Source: Clostridia bacterium
Lineage (GTDB): Bacteria > Bacillota > Peptococcia > DRI-13 > SV3-B141
Assembly: GCA_018433015.1 (NCBI GenBank)
Contig: JAHDSB010000028.1
Location: forward strand, 1-61,474
Direction of reading: 5' to 3'
Length of the DNA: 61,474 nt
Below, piece by piece: positions 44,428 to 53,975 of the stretch (positions are counted from its first letter, which is position 1; every line of letters begins with the position of its first letter). Below the pieces are notes generated by a model. It was not told the origin of the DNA. It was given only the letters and a program-made list of their open reading frames with translations, and made no database searches. The position numbers and the translations under genes are program-made.

Positions 44428-45180
44428 ATGAAAAAGGAAATCTTACACGGAAACAACGGTTATGATATTTCGTGTCTGAATAATTTGGGTATCAATAATA
44501 AAATGGCTGTTATTGTCAGCCACGGTTTTGGAAGCAGTAAAGAGAGTCCTAGCACACAAGCTGTTATGACGGCGCTGTTGAAATACGGCATTGGAACCTA
44601 CAGCTTTGATTTTCCTGCCCATGGAGAAAGTCCGGTGGATGGAGAAAAATTCAGGATAGAAAACTGTTTAAATGACCTTGCTACAGTTGAAGGTCATGTG
44701 CGCAAGCTCATGCCAGAGGCGGAGATCGGTTATTTTTCGTCCAGTTTCGGAGCTTACATTAACCTAATCTACCTGGCCACTTTCCCCCATTGGGGAAAGA
44801 AATCTTTCCTGCGTTGTGCAGCGGTGGACATGCCGGGACTGTTCCGAGAAGCTGCTGCGCCGGAACAGCAAAGGCAACTTGAGGAGCAGGGATACGTCAT
44901 CATCAATCAGGGCTATGTCCGTTCTTTAAAAATCACACGGCAATTTTGCGATGACCTTGAGGCTCACAATGTGTTTAAGCTTTGCTGGCCTAATATGGCA
45001 GAAATCGCCATGATTCATGGCGATGCCGATGAAATTGCCGCGGTAGAGGATGCAAGGCAATTTGCAAAACTGTTCGGTGCGAAGCTGACGGAGGTCAAAG
45101 GTGCAGATCACAGATTTAGCATGCCAGGTGGAATGAACCAGGTCATCAATGCTGCAGTACAATTCTTTACTGGAAAGTGA
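44428..45180 (+). CDS. Alpha/beta hydrolase (serine), compositionally atypical
   Basis: 250 residues. VIVSHGFGSSKESPSTQ (oxyanion HG), YSFDFPAHGESPVDGE, nucleophile elbow GYFSSSFGAYINL (an S-x-S-x-G variant of GxSxG), acid MIHGDADEIAAVED and catalytic His in GADHRFSMPGG: a complete triad, with no signal peptide. Probably an esterase or acyl-hydrolase of unknown substrate. The gene is clearly richer in G+C and uses codons such as CTG, GCC and CGG more than its neighbours, which suggests recent transfer. Confidence 0.85.
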   Translation: MKKEILHGNNGYDISCLNNLGINNKMAVIVSHGFGSSKESPSTQAVMTALLKYGIGTYSFDFPAHGESPVDGEKFRIENCLNDLATVEGHVRKLMPEAEIGYFSSSFGAYINLIYLATFPHWGKKSFLRCAAVDMPGLFREAAAPEQQRQLEEQGYVIINQGYVRSLKITRQFCDDLEAHNVFKLCWPNMAEIAMIHGDADEIAAVEDARQFAKLFGAKLTEVKGADHRFSMPGGMNQVINAAVQFFTGK

Positions 45181-45224
45181 TCTCCTATAATCACAGAATA
45201 AACGCACACATTTATTATTTACTA

Positions 45225-45253
45225 TTGACAAAGAAAGAATAGTTTGATAGGAT
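45225..45253 (+). promoter_or_regulatory. Sigma-A promoter of the trp operon
   Basis: TTGACA (45225-45230), a 17-bp spacer and TAGGAT (45248-45253), just before the T-box leader. Confidence 0.75.
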
Positions 45254-45270
45254 TTATACAATTTAAAAGA

Positions 45271-45563
45271 GAAAAAGCGATGCGTGGAGAGAGTACCTAT
45301 ACTAAAAGTACTGCAGCGAGCCGGGTGTGGTGGAATGCCGGTGTACTATAAGTAGAGGGAATGGGTCCACAAGCAGTAGGACGAAATTGTTTAGTTTAAC
45401 AAGAGTAGCAACCTATCGGAGACCTTCACCGTTAAAAGAAGGCGGGTATCGGACGTAATGAGCTATGTCCCGTACTTTGCAGCAAGAGGATTGTTTATAC
45501 AGTCAATGAGGGTGGTACCACGGAAGGAATGCCTTTCGTCCTTTAAGGATGAAAGGTTTTTTT
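45271..45563 (+). promoter_or_regulatory. T-box leader 1, tRNA-Trp specific, with terminator
   Basis: Stem I is closed by GTGGA (45284-45288) and TCCAC (45366-45370). The specifier loop reads GAATGG, giving the codon TGG (Trp) at 45362-45364. The T-box sequence AGGGTGGTACCACGG is at 45509-45523. The terminator stem CCTTTCGTCCT / AGGATGAAAGG with seven T runs 45532-45563. Uncharged tRNA-Trp pairing with the specifier and the TGGTACCAC bulge would favour the antiterminator and allow trp expression. Confidence 0.93.
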
Positions 45564-45662
45564 GCTTCTTAAGGGTAGTATAAGTAGAATTTGCATTACC
45601 TCGTAAAGATATTTCCCGTGATACCGGTGTAATGTTTATAACCCTTTTTGACTTTGTAGGAC

Positions 45663-45769
45663 CATCATTAGGTTCCCGTACCCGTTATGAGTGAATGTTA
45701 ATGATGTAGTAGAGTGGTACAGCGAAAGCCCAGGCTTTTCGTCTCTATAGGAGACGAAAAGCTTTTTTT
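45663..45769 (+). promoter_or_regulatory. Partial second T-box unit (antiterminator/terminator) before trpE
   Basis: A stem III-like helix (CATCATTA 45663-45670 with TAATGATG 45699-45706) leads to a second T-box core AGAGTGGTACAGCG at 45711-45724 and a strong terminator GCTTTTCGTCTC / GAGACGAAAAGC with seven T at 45734-45769. The stretch before it (about 45570-45660) is too short for a normal stem I and shows no clear specifier. This matches the partially double T-boxes described for trp genes of Peptococcaceae-type Firmicutes, where two attenuators act in series. Confidence 0.8.
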
Positions 45770-45797
45770 ATTTTATCAAGAGAAAGGAGAGGTGAAC

Positions 45798-47285
45798 ATG
45801 ATTAAACCTTCTCGGGAAGAATATGAAAATTTAGCTCCCTATTATGATCTAATTCCTATTTATGAGGAAATATCTGCCGCTTTTACTACTCCTTTGAGTG
45901 CCTTCAGCAAACTAAAAGGGTCAGCTAAATTTTTATTAGAGAGTGTGGAAAGAGGAAAACAAGTGGGACGCTACTCCTTTGTGGGCTTTAATCCCTCCCT
46001 CATTTTTCAAGCTCAACAAGGAGTGGTAAGTATTATTACAGAGCAAGAAAAAAAGGAATATTGTAGTGAAGATCCTTTAAAGGATCTGGAACGCCTGCTG
46101 GGATGCCGGAAATCTCCTGAATATGAGGATTTACCTAGATTCAGTGGTGGTGCTGTAGGGTATCTGGGTTACAACATGACAAAATACTGGGAAGAAACTT
46201 TGCGATATCAGGAAAAACCCGAAGAATACCCCGATTGTGTTTTCATGTTAGCAGATACATTAATAATATTTGATCATGTACAGCAGACCATGAAAATTGT
46301 AGCTAATATTCCCGGAAAACAAGGGGAGAAAGGATCTTATGCAGAGGGGATTAAAATAATTAAGCAAATAAAGAACAAATTACAAGAACCGTTAGATCAG
46401 TCCCAGCTGCTACCGCAACAAAATAAGATTAAGCACATTGAGCTTTTAGAGGATAATTGTCAGGAAGCAGAGTTTCAAGAAATGGTAAAGAAAGCACAAG
46501 AATATATCTTGGCCGGAGATATATTTCAAGTAGTTTTAGCGAGAAAAACAAAATTTAAAGTAAAGGAAGATCCTTTACAAATATATATTAGTTTGCGGAA
46601 TTTAAATCCTTCACCCTATATGTTTTATTTACAATTTGCTGATCTCCATCTCATTGGCTCATCACCTGAAGTTTTAGTGAAAGTAGAGGAGGGGCAAGCA
46701 GAATTAAATCCTATTGCCGGAACTAGACCACGGGGGCGTTCCTTACAGGAGGATGCTGAGAATGCCCAAGATCTGTTGGCAGACGAAAAAGAGCGGGCAG
46801 AACATTTGATGCTGGTGGACTTAGCAAGAAATGACTTAGGTAGAGTTTGTGAATTTGGCAGTGTTGCTGTAGAGGAATTTATGCAGGTGGAGTACTATTC
46901 CCATGTAATGCATATGGTTTCCAGAGTTAAGGGTGTAAAGAAAAAAGATTGCACAAGTTTTGATGTTTTAAGAGCTGTTTTCCCCGCTGGTACTGTCTCA
47001 GGGGCTCCCAAAATTAGGGCCATAGAAATTATTGATGAACTAGAACAGGAGGGGAGAGGACCTTATGCAGGGGCAGTTGGTTGGTTTAGCTACACAGGCA
47101 ATATGGATAGCTGCATTACTATTCGCACCCTATTTATCAAAGGAGAGAAGGGTTATTTACAGGCTGGGGCGGGAATAGTGGCTGATTCTGATCCCCGTAA
47201 GGAATATCAAGAAACTAAGTCAAAAGCCCAAGCCTTGTTATTAGCTTTGCAGAAAGGAGTAGAGGACAGTGATTTTAGTAATTGA
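45798..47285 (+). CDS. trpE: Anthranilate synthase component I
   Basis: 495 residues from the ATG at 45798 (AAAGGAGAGGTG upstream); the longer frame starts within the leader terminator and is rejected. The LLES motif in KFLLESVERG is the tryptophan feedback site. Chorismate-binding signatures are PSPYMFYLQF, GSSPEVLVKV, PIAGTRPRGR, RAEHLMLVDLARNDLGRV and VFPAGTVSGAPKIRA. It makes anthranilate from chorismate and ammonia or glutamine with TrpG, whose gene overlaps by 17 bp. Confidence 0.97.
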   Translation: MIKPSREEYENLAPYYDLIPIYEEISAAFTTPLSAFSKLKGSAKFLLESVERGKQVGRYSFVGFNPSLIFQAQQGVVSIITEQEKKEYCSEDPLKDLERLLGCRKSPEYEDLPRFSGGAVGYLGYNMTKYWEETLRYQEKPEEYPDCVFMLADTLIIFDHVQQTMKIVANIPGKQGEKGSYAEGIKIIKQIKNKLQEPLDQSQLLPQQNKIKHIELLEDNCQEAEFQEMVKKAQEYILAGDIFQVVLARKTKFKVKEDPLQIYISLRNLNPSPYMFYLQFADLHLIGSSPEVLVKVEEGQAELNPIAGTRPRGRSLQEDAENAQDLLADEKERAEHLMLVDLARNDLGRVCEFGSVAVEEFMQVEYYSHVMHMVSRVKGVKKKDCTSFDVLRAVFPAGTVSGAPKIRAIEIIDELEQEGRGPYAGAVGWFSYTGNMDSCITIRTLFIKGEKGYLQAGAGIVADSDPRKEYQETKSKAQALLLALQKGVEDSDFSN

Positions 47286-47829
47286 TAATTATGACTCCTT
47301 TGTCTATAACTTGGTCCAGTATTGTGGCATTCTACAATTTCACCCGGAAGTAGTACGAAATGACAAAATTACTATTGAGGAAATAGCTAAAAGGGAACCG
47401 GAATATATCGTTATTTCTCCTGGTCCCGGTAAACCTGAAGATGCTGGAATATGTTTAGATTTAATTCGTACTTTTTCCGGTAAGATCCCTATCTTAGGTA
47501 TTTGTTTAGGACATCAAGCTATTGCTCAAGCCTATGGAGCTCAAATTAATCGTTGCGAAAAAGTATATCATGGGAAAACCTCTATCATTACCCTTAAGGA
47601 GAAAGGCATTTTCCAAGGTATACCCAAGGAACTGGAAGTAGCCCGTTATCATTCTCTAGAAGTAAAGAGAGAAGGTTTGCCGGAAGAGTTAGAAATTACT
47701 GCTGTTACTGAGAAAGGGGAGATTATGGGACTGCAACATAACATTCATCCTACTTATGGATTGCAGTTTCATCCGGAATCTATTGCTAGCCAATATGGCT
47801 TGGATATTTTAAGAAATTTTCTAAAATAA
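47269..47829 (+). CDS. trpG: Anthranilate synthase component II (glutamine amidotransferase)
   Basis: 186 residues, class I amidotransferase: IDNYDSFVYNLVQY, ISPGPGKPEDAG (oxyanion), nucleophile Cys in LGICLGHQAIA and the HPES motif in GLQFHPESIA. It feeds ammonia to TrpE. The start is GTG inside trpE, with the site AGAAAGGAG a few bases upstream, so the two are coupled. It could double as PabA for folate synthesis, as in Bacillus. Confidence 0.96.
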   Translation: MILVIDNYDSFVYNLVQYCGILQFHPEVVRNDKITIEEIAKREPEYIVISPGPGKPEDAGICLDLIRTFSGKIPILGICLGHQAIAQAYGAQINRCEKVYHGKTSIITLKEKGIFQGIPKELEVARYHSLEVKREGLPEELEITAVTEKGEIMGLQHNIHPTYGLQFHPESIASQYGLDILRNFLK

Positions 47830-47875
47830 AAATCTAATTAGATGAGTCGAGCTTAGCAGAGAGGAGAATGAATTT

Positions 47876-48907
47876 ATGATGAGAGAAGCTATTGAAAAGC
47901 TTGTAGCGGGGGAAAATTTATCATTTAGAGAAGCCCAAGGGGTTATGACCTGTATTATTGAAGGGAAGGCAACTGAGGCCCAGATAGGAAGTTTATTAAC
48001 AGCTCTAAGGATGAAAGGGGAGACCGTAGCAGAAATAACGGGTTTTGCTACGGTAATGAGGGATAAAGCTTTTACTTTAAACTGTAAGAAAAAGAAACTT
48101 ATCGATACATGTGGCACCGGTGGTGATGCTGCAGGAACCTTCAATATTTCTACTACAGCGGCTTTTGTTGTAGCTGCCGGGGGGGTGGCAGTTGCAAAGC
48201 ATGGTAATCGTTCTGTTTCTAGCCGGAGTGGAAGTGCTGATGTCCTGGAAGCTTTAGGTATCAATATTAACCTTACTCCACCTCAGATAGAGGAAATACT
48301 GCAGAAAATAGATTTAAGCTTTTTATTTGCTCCCATCTTCCATAAATCTATGAAGCATGCCATAAAACCACGTAAAGAAATCTATATCAGAACTATTTTT
48401 AACCTGTTAGGCCCTTTAACAAATCCAGCCCGTACATCGTATCAGGTTGTAGGGGTATATGATCCTTATTTGACAGAAATAGTTGCCGAGGTTCTAGGAA
48501 GTTTAGGAACAAAAAAAGCTTTAGTAGTGCATGGAGCAGGAGGTTTAGATGAAGTTTCTATCCTTGGTCCTACTAAGGTATCCCAGTTAGAAAACGGAAA
48601 TGTAAAAACATACACTATAACTTTAGAAGAGTTGGGATTTACCAGCAGAAGCTTATTGGATATTCAAGGTGGGGATGCTTACTATAATGCTAATATTGTT
48701 GAAAATGTACTGGCAGGAAAAAAAGGACCGGCTCGGGAGATAGTATTTCTTAATAGCGGAGTAGCCTTTTTTGCTGCAGAAGAAGTAGCAAGTATTAAAG
48801 AAGGGGTAGCAAGAGCTAAACAAGTCCTGGATTCAGGAAAAGCCTTGATGAAACTGAAAGAATTGCAAGAGATGAGCAACTCCTTTTTAGAGGAGGATGT
48901 TATATGA
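47876..48907 (+). CDS. trpD: Anthranilate phosphoribosyltransferase
   Basis: 343 residues. Signatures: DTCGTGGDAAGTFNISTTAA (PRPP loop), KHGNRSVSSRSGSADVLEAL, HKSMKHAIKPRKE, FNLLGPLTNPA and HGAGGLDEVS. Adds phosphoribose from PRPP to anthranilate. AGAGGAGA upstream; the ATG-ATG start leaves one residue uncertain. Its last four bases overlap trpC (ATGA). Confidence 0.97.
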   Translation: MMREAIEKLVAGENLSFREAQGVMTCIIEGKATEAQIGSLLTALRMKGETVAEITGFATVMRDKAFTLNCKKKKLIDTCGTGGDAAGTFNISTTAAFVVAAGGVAVAKHGNRSVSSRSGSADVLEALGININLTPPQIEEILQKIDLSFLFAPIFHKSMKHAIKPRKEIYIRTIFNLLGPLTNPARTSYQVVGVYDPYLTEIVAEVLGSLGTKKALVVHGAGGLDEVSILGPTKVSQLENGNVKTYTITLEELGFTSRSLLDIQGGDAYYNANIVENVLAGKKGPAREIVFLNSGVAFFAAEEVASIKEGVARAKQVLDSGKALMKLKELQEMSNSFLEEDVI

Positions 48908-49692
48908 TTTTAGAAAAAATCATTTCCCAGAAAATAGAAGATATAGAAAAGCGTAAGAAAACCTTATCTGAAAAGGAATTAAGGCAAAATATAAAAATAA
49001 GAGATAAAAATGTTTTAAAACAATCATTAATGAAACCAGGAGTACGATTAATAGCGGAAGTCAAGCGGGCTTCTCCTTCTAAAGGTATCTTAAGACATAA
49101 TTTAGATCCTGTTCAATTAGCGAAAACATATGAAAAGGCGGGAGCAGCAGCTATATCCGTGCTTACGGAACAGCCCTATTTTTTAGGAACAATAAAGGAT
49201 TTAACTAAAGTAAAGAGTGCAGTAAGTTTACCTGTCTTACAAAAAGACTTTATTCTTGATCCTTATCAAATCTACGAAGCAAATGTTCTGGGAGCCGACG
49301 CAATTCTCTTAATAGCTTGCATTTTGTCAAAAGAGAAATTAAAGCACTTTATCTGTTTGGCTAAAAGTTTAGGTCTTGATCCTTTAGTAGAAGTCCATAA
49401 CAAAGTAGAGTTAGAAAAAGCTTTGGCTTGTGAAGCAGAGATTATCGGCATCAATAATCGCGATCTCTGTACCTTTCAAACCACGATACGTACTACTATG
49501 GAATTAGCTCCTAAGATACCAAAAGATAAGCTGATCGTTAGTGAGAGTGGGATATTTTCTAAGGATGATGTAGAAAAAGTCAGGCAAGCAGGGGCAAAGG
49601 GGATTTTAGTAGGCGAAGGCTTAGTTAAAAGTGAAAATGTATTACGGAAGATTCAGGAATTAAGTCTAGGTGATTCCAACCATGTTTGTTAA
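48904..49692 (+). CDS. trpC: Indole-3-glycerol phosphate synthase
   Basis: 262 residues, TIM barrel: RLIAEVKRASPSKGILR near the N-terminal strand, AAAISVLTEQPYFLG, LPVLQKDFILDPYQIYEA, LDPLVEVHN, IIGINNRDLCTFQ and IVSESGIF. It closes the indole ring from CdRP. ATGA overlap with trpD and overlap with trpF indicate translational coupling. Confidence 0.97.
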   Translation: MILEKIISQKIEDIEKRKKTLSEKELRQNIKIRDKNVLKQSLMKPGVRLIAEVKRASPSKGILRHNLDPVQLAKTYEKAGAAAISVLTEQPYFLGTIKDLTKVKSAVSLPVLQKDFILDPYQIYEANVLGADAILLIACILSKEKLKHFICLAKSLGLDPLVEVHNKVELEKALACEAEIIGINNRDLCTFQTTIRTTMELAPKIPKDKLIVSESGIFSKDDVEKVRQAGAKGILVGEGLVKSENVLRKIQELSLGDSNHVC

Positions 49693-50326
49693 GATTTGTG
49701 GTTTTACTAATCAAGCAGATGCAGAAGCAGCAGTTGCACTAGGAATAAATGTGTTGGGGTTTATTTTCGCCGAGAGCAAGCGTCAGGTAGAGGTGGAAAA
49801 GGCAAGGGAAATAATTAAAGCACTACCCCCTAGGGTAGAGAAAATTGGGGTGTTTGTAGATGAAAAATCGGAAACAGTTAAGCGAATTGCAGCGTATTGT
49901 GGCTTAACAGGCTTACAGTTCCATGGTAACGAATCGGTAGAATATTGTCGTACCTTTGCAGATTATTTTGTTATCAAAGCCTTTAGGATAAAAGGAGAAA
50001 AGGATCTAGAGAAAATTGAACTATATCTTGAAAGCAGAGAAGTGGATATGATTTTACTGGATACTTTTGCGGAAGGGGTACAGGGAGGTACGGGAAAAAC
50101 ATTTCCCTGGGCTTGGGCAAAAAAGCTTGTCCAAAGGGGAATAAAGCCTGTAGTTGTAGCTGGGGGCATTACTCCTGGAAATATTTCTGTTGCCCTTAGA
50201 ACATCACAAGCCCTTGGTATAGATGTCTGCAGTGGAGTAGAGAAAAGAGCGGGAAAAAAAGATATACAAAGAATGAAAGCCTTAAGCAAGGGCATTCACC
50301 ATATTGGATGCAAAATGAAAAATTAA
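49682..50326 (+). CDS. trpF: Phosphoribosylanthranilate isomerase
   Basis: 214 residues from the ATG at 49682: FVKICGFTNQADAEAAVALG (catalytic Cys), GFIFAESKRQV, GVFVDEKSE, LQFHGNES, DTFAEGVQGGTGKTF (catalytic Asp), VVAGGITPGN and DVCSGVEKRAGKKD. A GTG four codons earlier (49670) is possible, but its AGGTG is better placed for the ATG. Overlaps trpC by 11 bp. Catalyses the Amadori rearrangement between TrpD and TrpC. Confidence 0.95.
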   Translation: MFVKICGFTNQADAEAAVALGINVLGFIFAESKRQVEVEKAREIIKALPPRVEKIGVFVDEKSETVKRIAAYCGLTGLQFHGNESVEYCRTFADYFVIKAFRIKGEKDLEKIELYLESREVDMILLDTFAEGVQGGTGKTFPWAWAKKLVQRGIKPVVVAGGITPGNISVALRTSQALGIDVCSGVEKRAGKKDIQRMKALSKGIHHIGCKMKN

Positions 50327-50360
50327 TTGATATAGAAAGGGATAGGAGGTAAGTATTAAT

Positions 50361-51545
50361 ATGAATAAAGGTTATTTTGGTAGTTTTGGCGGACAATTTG
50401 TTCCTGAAACATTGATGCCAGCCTTACAAGAGTTGGAGGAAGCCTATGAACGGAATAAAAGTGATAGTAATTTTCAAGAAGAATTGCAAAAATACTTAAC
50501 TTATTATGTAGGTAGACCTACACCTCTATATTATGCGGAAAAATTAAGTACCCATTTAGGGGGAGCTAAGATTTACTTAAAAAGGGAAGATTTAAATCAT
50601 ACAGGTTCCCATAAGCTTAACAATTGCATTGGGCAAGCTCTTTTAGCAAAAAGAATGGGAAAGAAGCGGGTAATTGCTGAAACGGGAGCGGGACAACATG
50701 GAGTTGCCACAGCTACGGCTGCAGCTTTATTGGATCTGGAATGTGAGATTTTTATGGGAGCACTGGATATTAAACGACAGGCCTTAAATGTCTTCCGGAT
50801 GGAATTATTGGGAGCAAAAGTAACGCCGGTCCACTCAGGTACAAAAACGTTAAAAGATGCTACTAATGAAGCCATGCGCCGGTGGGTTGCTACTGTAGAT
50901 GATACTCACTATATTATTGGTTCTGTAGTAGGCCCCCATCCTTATCCTGCCATGGTCAGGGATTTCCAGGCTATTATTGGCAAAGAAACAAAACAACAAA
51001 TCTTAGAATTAACAGGACAAAAGCCCGATTATTTGTTAGCTTGTGTGGGAGGAGGAAGTAACTCCATGGGGCTCTTTCATCCCTTCATAAAGGAAGAGGA
51101 CGTCAAGATGATTGGCGTAGAAGCCGGAGGCTGTGGTCTTGAGACTGATGCACATGCAGCTCCCTTGAGTGCGGGAAGCAAAGGAATTTTGCATGGAGCT
51201 TTAAGCTATATTCTGCAAAATCATGATGGTCAGATAACACCGGCCCATTCTGTTTCTGCAGGCTTGGATTATCCAGGTGTAGGTCCTGAGCATAGCTACT
51301 TAAAAGAAATAAAAAGAGCGGCTTATACAGCTATCACAGATCAGGAAGCTTTAAAAGCCTTTAAGTTATTATCAAGAATCGAGGGTATTATTCCTGCTGT
51401 AGAAAGTGCTCATGCTGTAGCTTATGCCTGTAAACTAGCACCGGAACTTGATCATAACAAGATTATTGTTATTTGTTTATCCGGACGGGGAGATAAAGAT
51501 GTTACGGAAGTTGCAAAACTGCTGGAGGTGGATAAAGATGAATAG
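50361..51545 (+). CDS. trpB: Tryptophan synthase beta chain
   Basis: 394 residues, TrpB1 type: [39 protein letters not shown] with the PLP lysine, [18 protein letters not shown] (catalytic Glu), [11 protein letters not shown] and LSGRGDKD. Condenses indole with serine. AGGAGGT upstream. It overlaps trpA by eight bases. Confidence 0.98.
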   Translation: MNKGYFGSFGGQFVPETLMPALQELEEAYERNKSDSNFQEELQKYLTYYVGRPTPLYYAEKLSTHLGGAKIYLKREDLNHTGSHKLNNCIGQALLAKRMGKKRVIAETGAGQHGVATATAAALLDLECEIFMGALDIKRQALNVFRMELLGAKVTPVHSGTKTLKDATNEAMRRWVATVDDTHYIIGSVVGPHPYPAMVRDFQAIIGKETKQQILELTGQKPDYLLACVGGGSNSMGLFHPFIKEEDVKMIGVEAGGCGLETDAHAAPLSAGSKGILHGALSYILQNHDGQITPAHSVSAGLDYPGVGPEHSYLKEIKRAAYTAITDQEALKAFKLLSRIEGIIPAVESAHAVAYACKLAPELDHNKIIVICLSGRGDKDVTEVAKLLEVDKDE

Positions 51546-52344
51546 AATAGCTGCTGTTTTTACCAGGCTAAAGAAGGAAAAGAGAAAAGCTTTAATACCT
51601 TATATTTGTTGTGGTGATCCTACTATGGAATTTACTAAGCAGTTAGCTATAACTTTAGCCCAGAGTGGAGCTGATATAATTGAACTGGGAATACCTTTTT
51701 CTGATCCTGTAGCCGATGGCCCTGTTATTCAAAAATCCGCAGTGCGAGCTTTAGCAGGCGGCGCTACTTTAGATAAAATATTTACTATCGGGAAACAAAT
51801 CAGGGCCCAAGTTAGTACTCCTTTAGTGATAATGACTTACTTTAACCTTATCTATGTAAGGGGGATCAAAAACTTTATTAAAGATGCCAAATTTTCAGGA
51901 ATTGATGGTTTAATTGTGCCTGATTTACCGGTTGAAGAAGGGAAGGTGCTCTTAGAAGCTGCTGAGAAAGAAGGCCTAGCCCTAATATATTTAGTAACTC
52001 CTAACACTTCTGCAGAAAGAATAAAATTAATTGCCGAGAGGTCCCGAGGTTTTCTCTACTGTGTAAGCGTTAAAGGTGTGACAGGAGCCAGAAAAGAACT
52101 GGATAAGGAATTAGCAAATTTTGTACGCAGAACAAGAAATATAACTGATTTACCTATAGCGGTAGGCTTTGGCATCGCTAATCCCGAGATGGCAGGAGAA
52201 GTTGCATCTTTTGCCGATGGGGCTATTATTGGCAGTGCTTTAATAGAACAAATAGAAGAGCATATTACAGGGAGTGAGATAGCTTACGATCAAGCCTTAG
52301 ATCAGGCAGGTAATTTTATCAGGAGCGTGAGAGAAGTGTTATGA
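51538..52344 (+). CDS. trpA: Tryptophan synthase alpha chain
   Basis: 268 residues from the ATG at 51538, inside the trpB end, with CTGGAGGTGG upstream; the longer frame lies wholly within trpB. Signatures: [34 protein letters not shown] (catalytic Glu), [11 protein letters not shown] (catalytic Asp), [14 protein letters not shown] and VGFGIANPE. Releases indole for the beta subunit. It closes the complete trpEGDCFBA operon, followed by a terminator. Confidence 0.97.
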   Translation: MNRIAAVFTRLKKEKRKALIPYICCGDPTMEFTKQLAITLAQSGADIIELGIPFSDPVADGPVIQKSAVRALAGGATLDKIFTIGKQIRAQVSTPLVIMTYFNLIYVRGIKNFIKDAKFSGIDGLIVPDLPVEEGKVLLEAAEKEGLALIYLVTPNTSAERIKLIAERSRGFLYCVSVKGVTGARKELDKELANFVRRTRNITDLPIAVGFGIANPEMAGEVASFADGAIIGSALIEQIEEHITGSEIAYDQALDQAGNFIRSVREVL

Positions 52345-52366
52345 AGTGAAGAAATGAGCAGTAAAA

Positions 52367-52400
52367 AAAGAGAAGCACTAATATTAAAGTGCTTCTCTTT
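52367..52400. terminator. Terminator of the trp operon (possibly bidirectional)
   Basis: AAAGAGAAGCACT and AGTGCTTCTCTTT form a 13-bp stem, with an A-run before and TTT after, between trpA and a convergent gene. Confidence 0.88.
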
Positions 52401-52412
52401 AAAATGTAAAAT

Positions 52413-53165
52413 TTATAGAGTATTATAATCAGAGCTCTTAGTTATTTGAGGGCTATCGGCTATTTGAGGTGTAGTAGTAAAATCTAGATTTAAAAAGAAG
52501 ATGGTTAAAGCAATTATGGAAAAGCTAGTTACTGTATCTCTAATTATTCTAAATACTACAAAGAAAACAAAGTTAAGAGGGGCAAGATTATAGGTTAGAT
52601 TCAAAATAAAACTGGCTAATATTACTATTGTATAAATAACTAGGCTATAACCAAGCACTTTCCACCAGCGCCCATCTACAAGTCTTTTACTATATTCTCG
52701 TGCTTCTGAATGCTGTAGTTTTTTTAAAACAACGGCGTGTAGCACGAATGTATATCTGACAGTTAAATAGATTCCGGGTATAATTAATAATAAATACCCA
52801 CCTAATACTATTATGGTAGTTGTTATAATAGTTAGAATACTACTAAACAAAGGAGCAAAACCTTTATTTATGGCTTGTTTATAATTTATTGTATTACCAG
52901 TAACAGATTCCGTAGTAATATGAATTACAGCAAAATCTATCAGTATCAATAATAGCATAACAAGAATTTTTATTAATAATGATATATAGCTTAGGTGATA
53001 AGGATTCCAAGTATTAGCATAGATTATGTATGTTAATAAATATAGGGGTATTGTGATTATTGCCACTACTTTTACTATTGTTCCCAGTTGTTCTTTAAAT
53101 AAGGTAAAAGCAAGTGATAATATTTCTCCTAAAGATAACTCTTTTTTACTAAGGGGTTCAAACAT
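52413..53165 (-). CDS. Polytopic membrane protein of unknown function
   Basis: 250 residues from the ATG at 53165 (AGGAGG five bases upstream); a longer frame to 53222 lacks a site. An N-terminal amphipathic stretch (ELSLGEILSLAFTLFKEQLG) is followed by five or six hydrophobic helices, among them IIVLGGYLLLIIPGIYLTVR, whose GG-x-LLLIIPG-x-Y pattern resembles the glycerophosphodiesterase-type membrane domain (YciC/DUF975-like). The C-terminal tail is polar (TTTPQIADSPQITKSS). No catalytic motif. Possibly a membrane-integrity or transport factor; not assigned. Confidence 0.75.
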   Translation of the reverse strand: MFEPLSKKELSLGEILSLAFTLFKEQLGTIVKVVAIITIPLYLLTYIIYANTWNPYHLSYISLLIKILVMLLLILIDFAVIHITTESVTGNTINYKQAINKGFAPLFSSILTIITTTIIVLGGYLLLIIPGIYLTVRYTFVLHAVVLKKLQHSEAREYSKRLVDGRWWKVLGYSLVIYTIVILASFILNLTYNLAPLNFVFFVVFRIIRDTVTSFSIIALTIFFLNLDFTTTPQIADSPQITKSSDYNTL

Positions 53166-53325
53166 CATTTCCTCCTTATGTTTGAAAATAAATTTATATA
53201 CCATCATTATATTAAGGATCATGTAAAATGATTATGAATCAATGACTTAAATTATTGTATAATTGAAATAACTATATACAAGCCTAAGGTATTATGTATT
53301 TATTTAGGATTAAGGAGCATTTAGC

Positions 53326-53649
53326 ATGACAAATATAACTTGTTTGGATGATATCAAGAACAGTTTACAAGATAGGGGATTCGTAATTTTATATTTTTCC
53401 TCAAATAGTTGCAATGTGTGTCTCAACATTTTTCCTAAAGTTAAAGAAATGCTAAAGACATATCCTGATATTAACCTTGTGAAAGTAGATGTTGAGAAGA
53501 TTCCAAGAGTTGCAGGAGAGTTTAGTGTTTTTGCTTTACCTTGTATCATTATGTTTTTAGAGGGAAAAGAGTTAATGCGTCAAGCTAGATTTATTAGTCT
53601 TGAGGAATTAGAGAGGAATATCAAAAAAACAATGGAGTGCTATTATTAA
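53326..53649 (+). CDS. Thioredoxin-family protein
   Basis: 107 residues. Thioredoxin fold: FVILYFSSNSCNVCLNIFP with a CNVC redox motif (an atypical dipeptide between the cysteines), VKVDVEKIPRVAGEFSVFAL and the cis-Pro in FALPCIIMFLEGK. A thioredoxin-like thiol exchanger; the CNVC motif suggests a specialised partner rather than general thioredoxin. AAGGAG before the ATG. It converges with the next gene, overlapping by four bases. Confidence 0.88.
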   Translation: MTNITCLDDIKNSLQDRGFVILYFSSNSCNVCLNIFPKVKEMLKTYPDINLVKVDVEKIPRVAGEFSVFALPCIIMFLEGKELMRQARFISLEELERNIKKTMECYY

Positions 53650-53975
53650 TCCAAAGCTGTATTAAAATCAGATTCAAGCTTGAAAAAATTATTAAAAATG
53701 CCTAGGTATTTGTGTTCACAATTTGTACCCTTTACTTTATAAATACTGTAAATGTAATAATTATCTCTTTTAACGAGTATATCAACGGCAGTCTCCGTGA
53801 TATTACCTGAAAGTGATCCCAACAAAGAATTAAAGAAATCACTGGATGTTATTCCGGCATTTTTAATATCTGTTTTTACGGTTTCATAGGCAAATTCTTT
53901 AAAATCAAGCTTTGTTGGATTTGTAGCATATAAACCTAATAAAAGAATCACTAATAGCACAAATAGTTTTCTCAT
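53646..53975 (-). CDS. DUF4359-like small exported protein
   Basis: 109 residues. A signal sequence or anchor, KLFVLLVILLLGLYATNPTK, is followed by DFKEFAYETVKTD and a beta-rich end (DNYYIYSIYKVKGTNCEHKY). The TNP-x-x-x-D-F-x-E/F-A pattern resembles DUF4359 proteins of Firmicutes, function unknown. Probably outside the membrane. No partner is evident. Confidence 0.7.
   Translation of the reverse strand: MRKLFVLLVILLLGLYATNPTKLDFKEFAYETVKTDIKNAGITSSDFFNSLLGSLSGNITETAVDILVKRDNYYIYSIYKVKGTNCEHKYLGIFNNFFKLESDFNTALD

Noticed and set aside
45714-45797. N-terminal extension of TrpE
   Set aside because: These codons are the second T-box core and terminator; the real start at 45798 has a strong ribosome binding site and matches family length.
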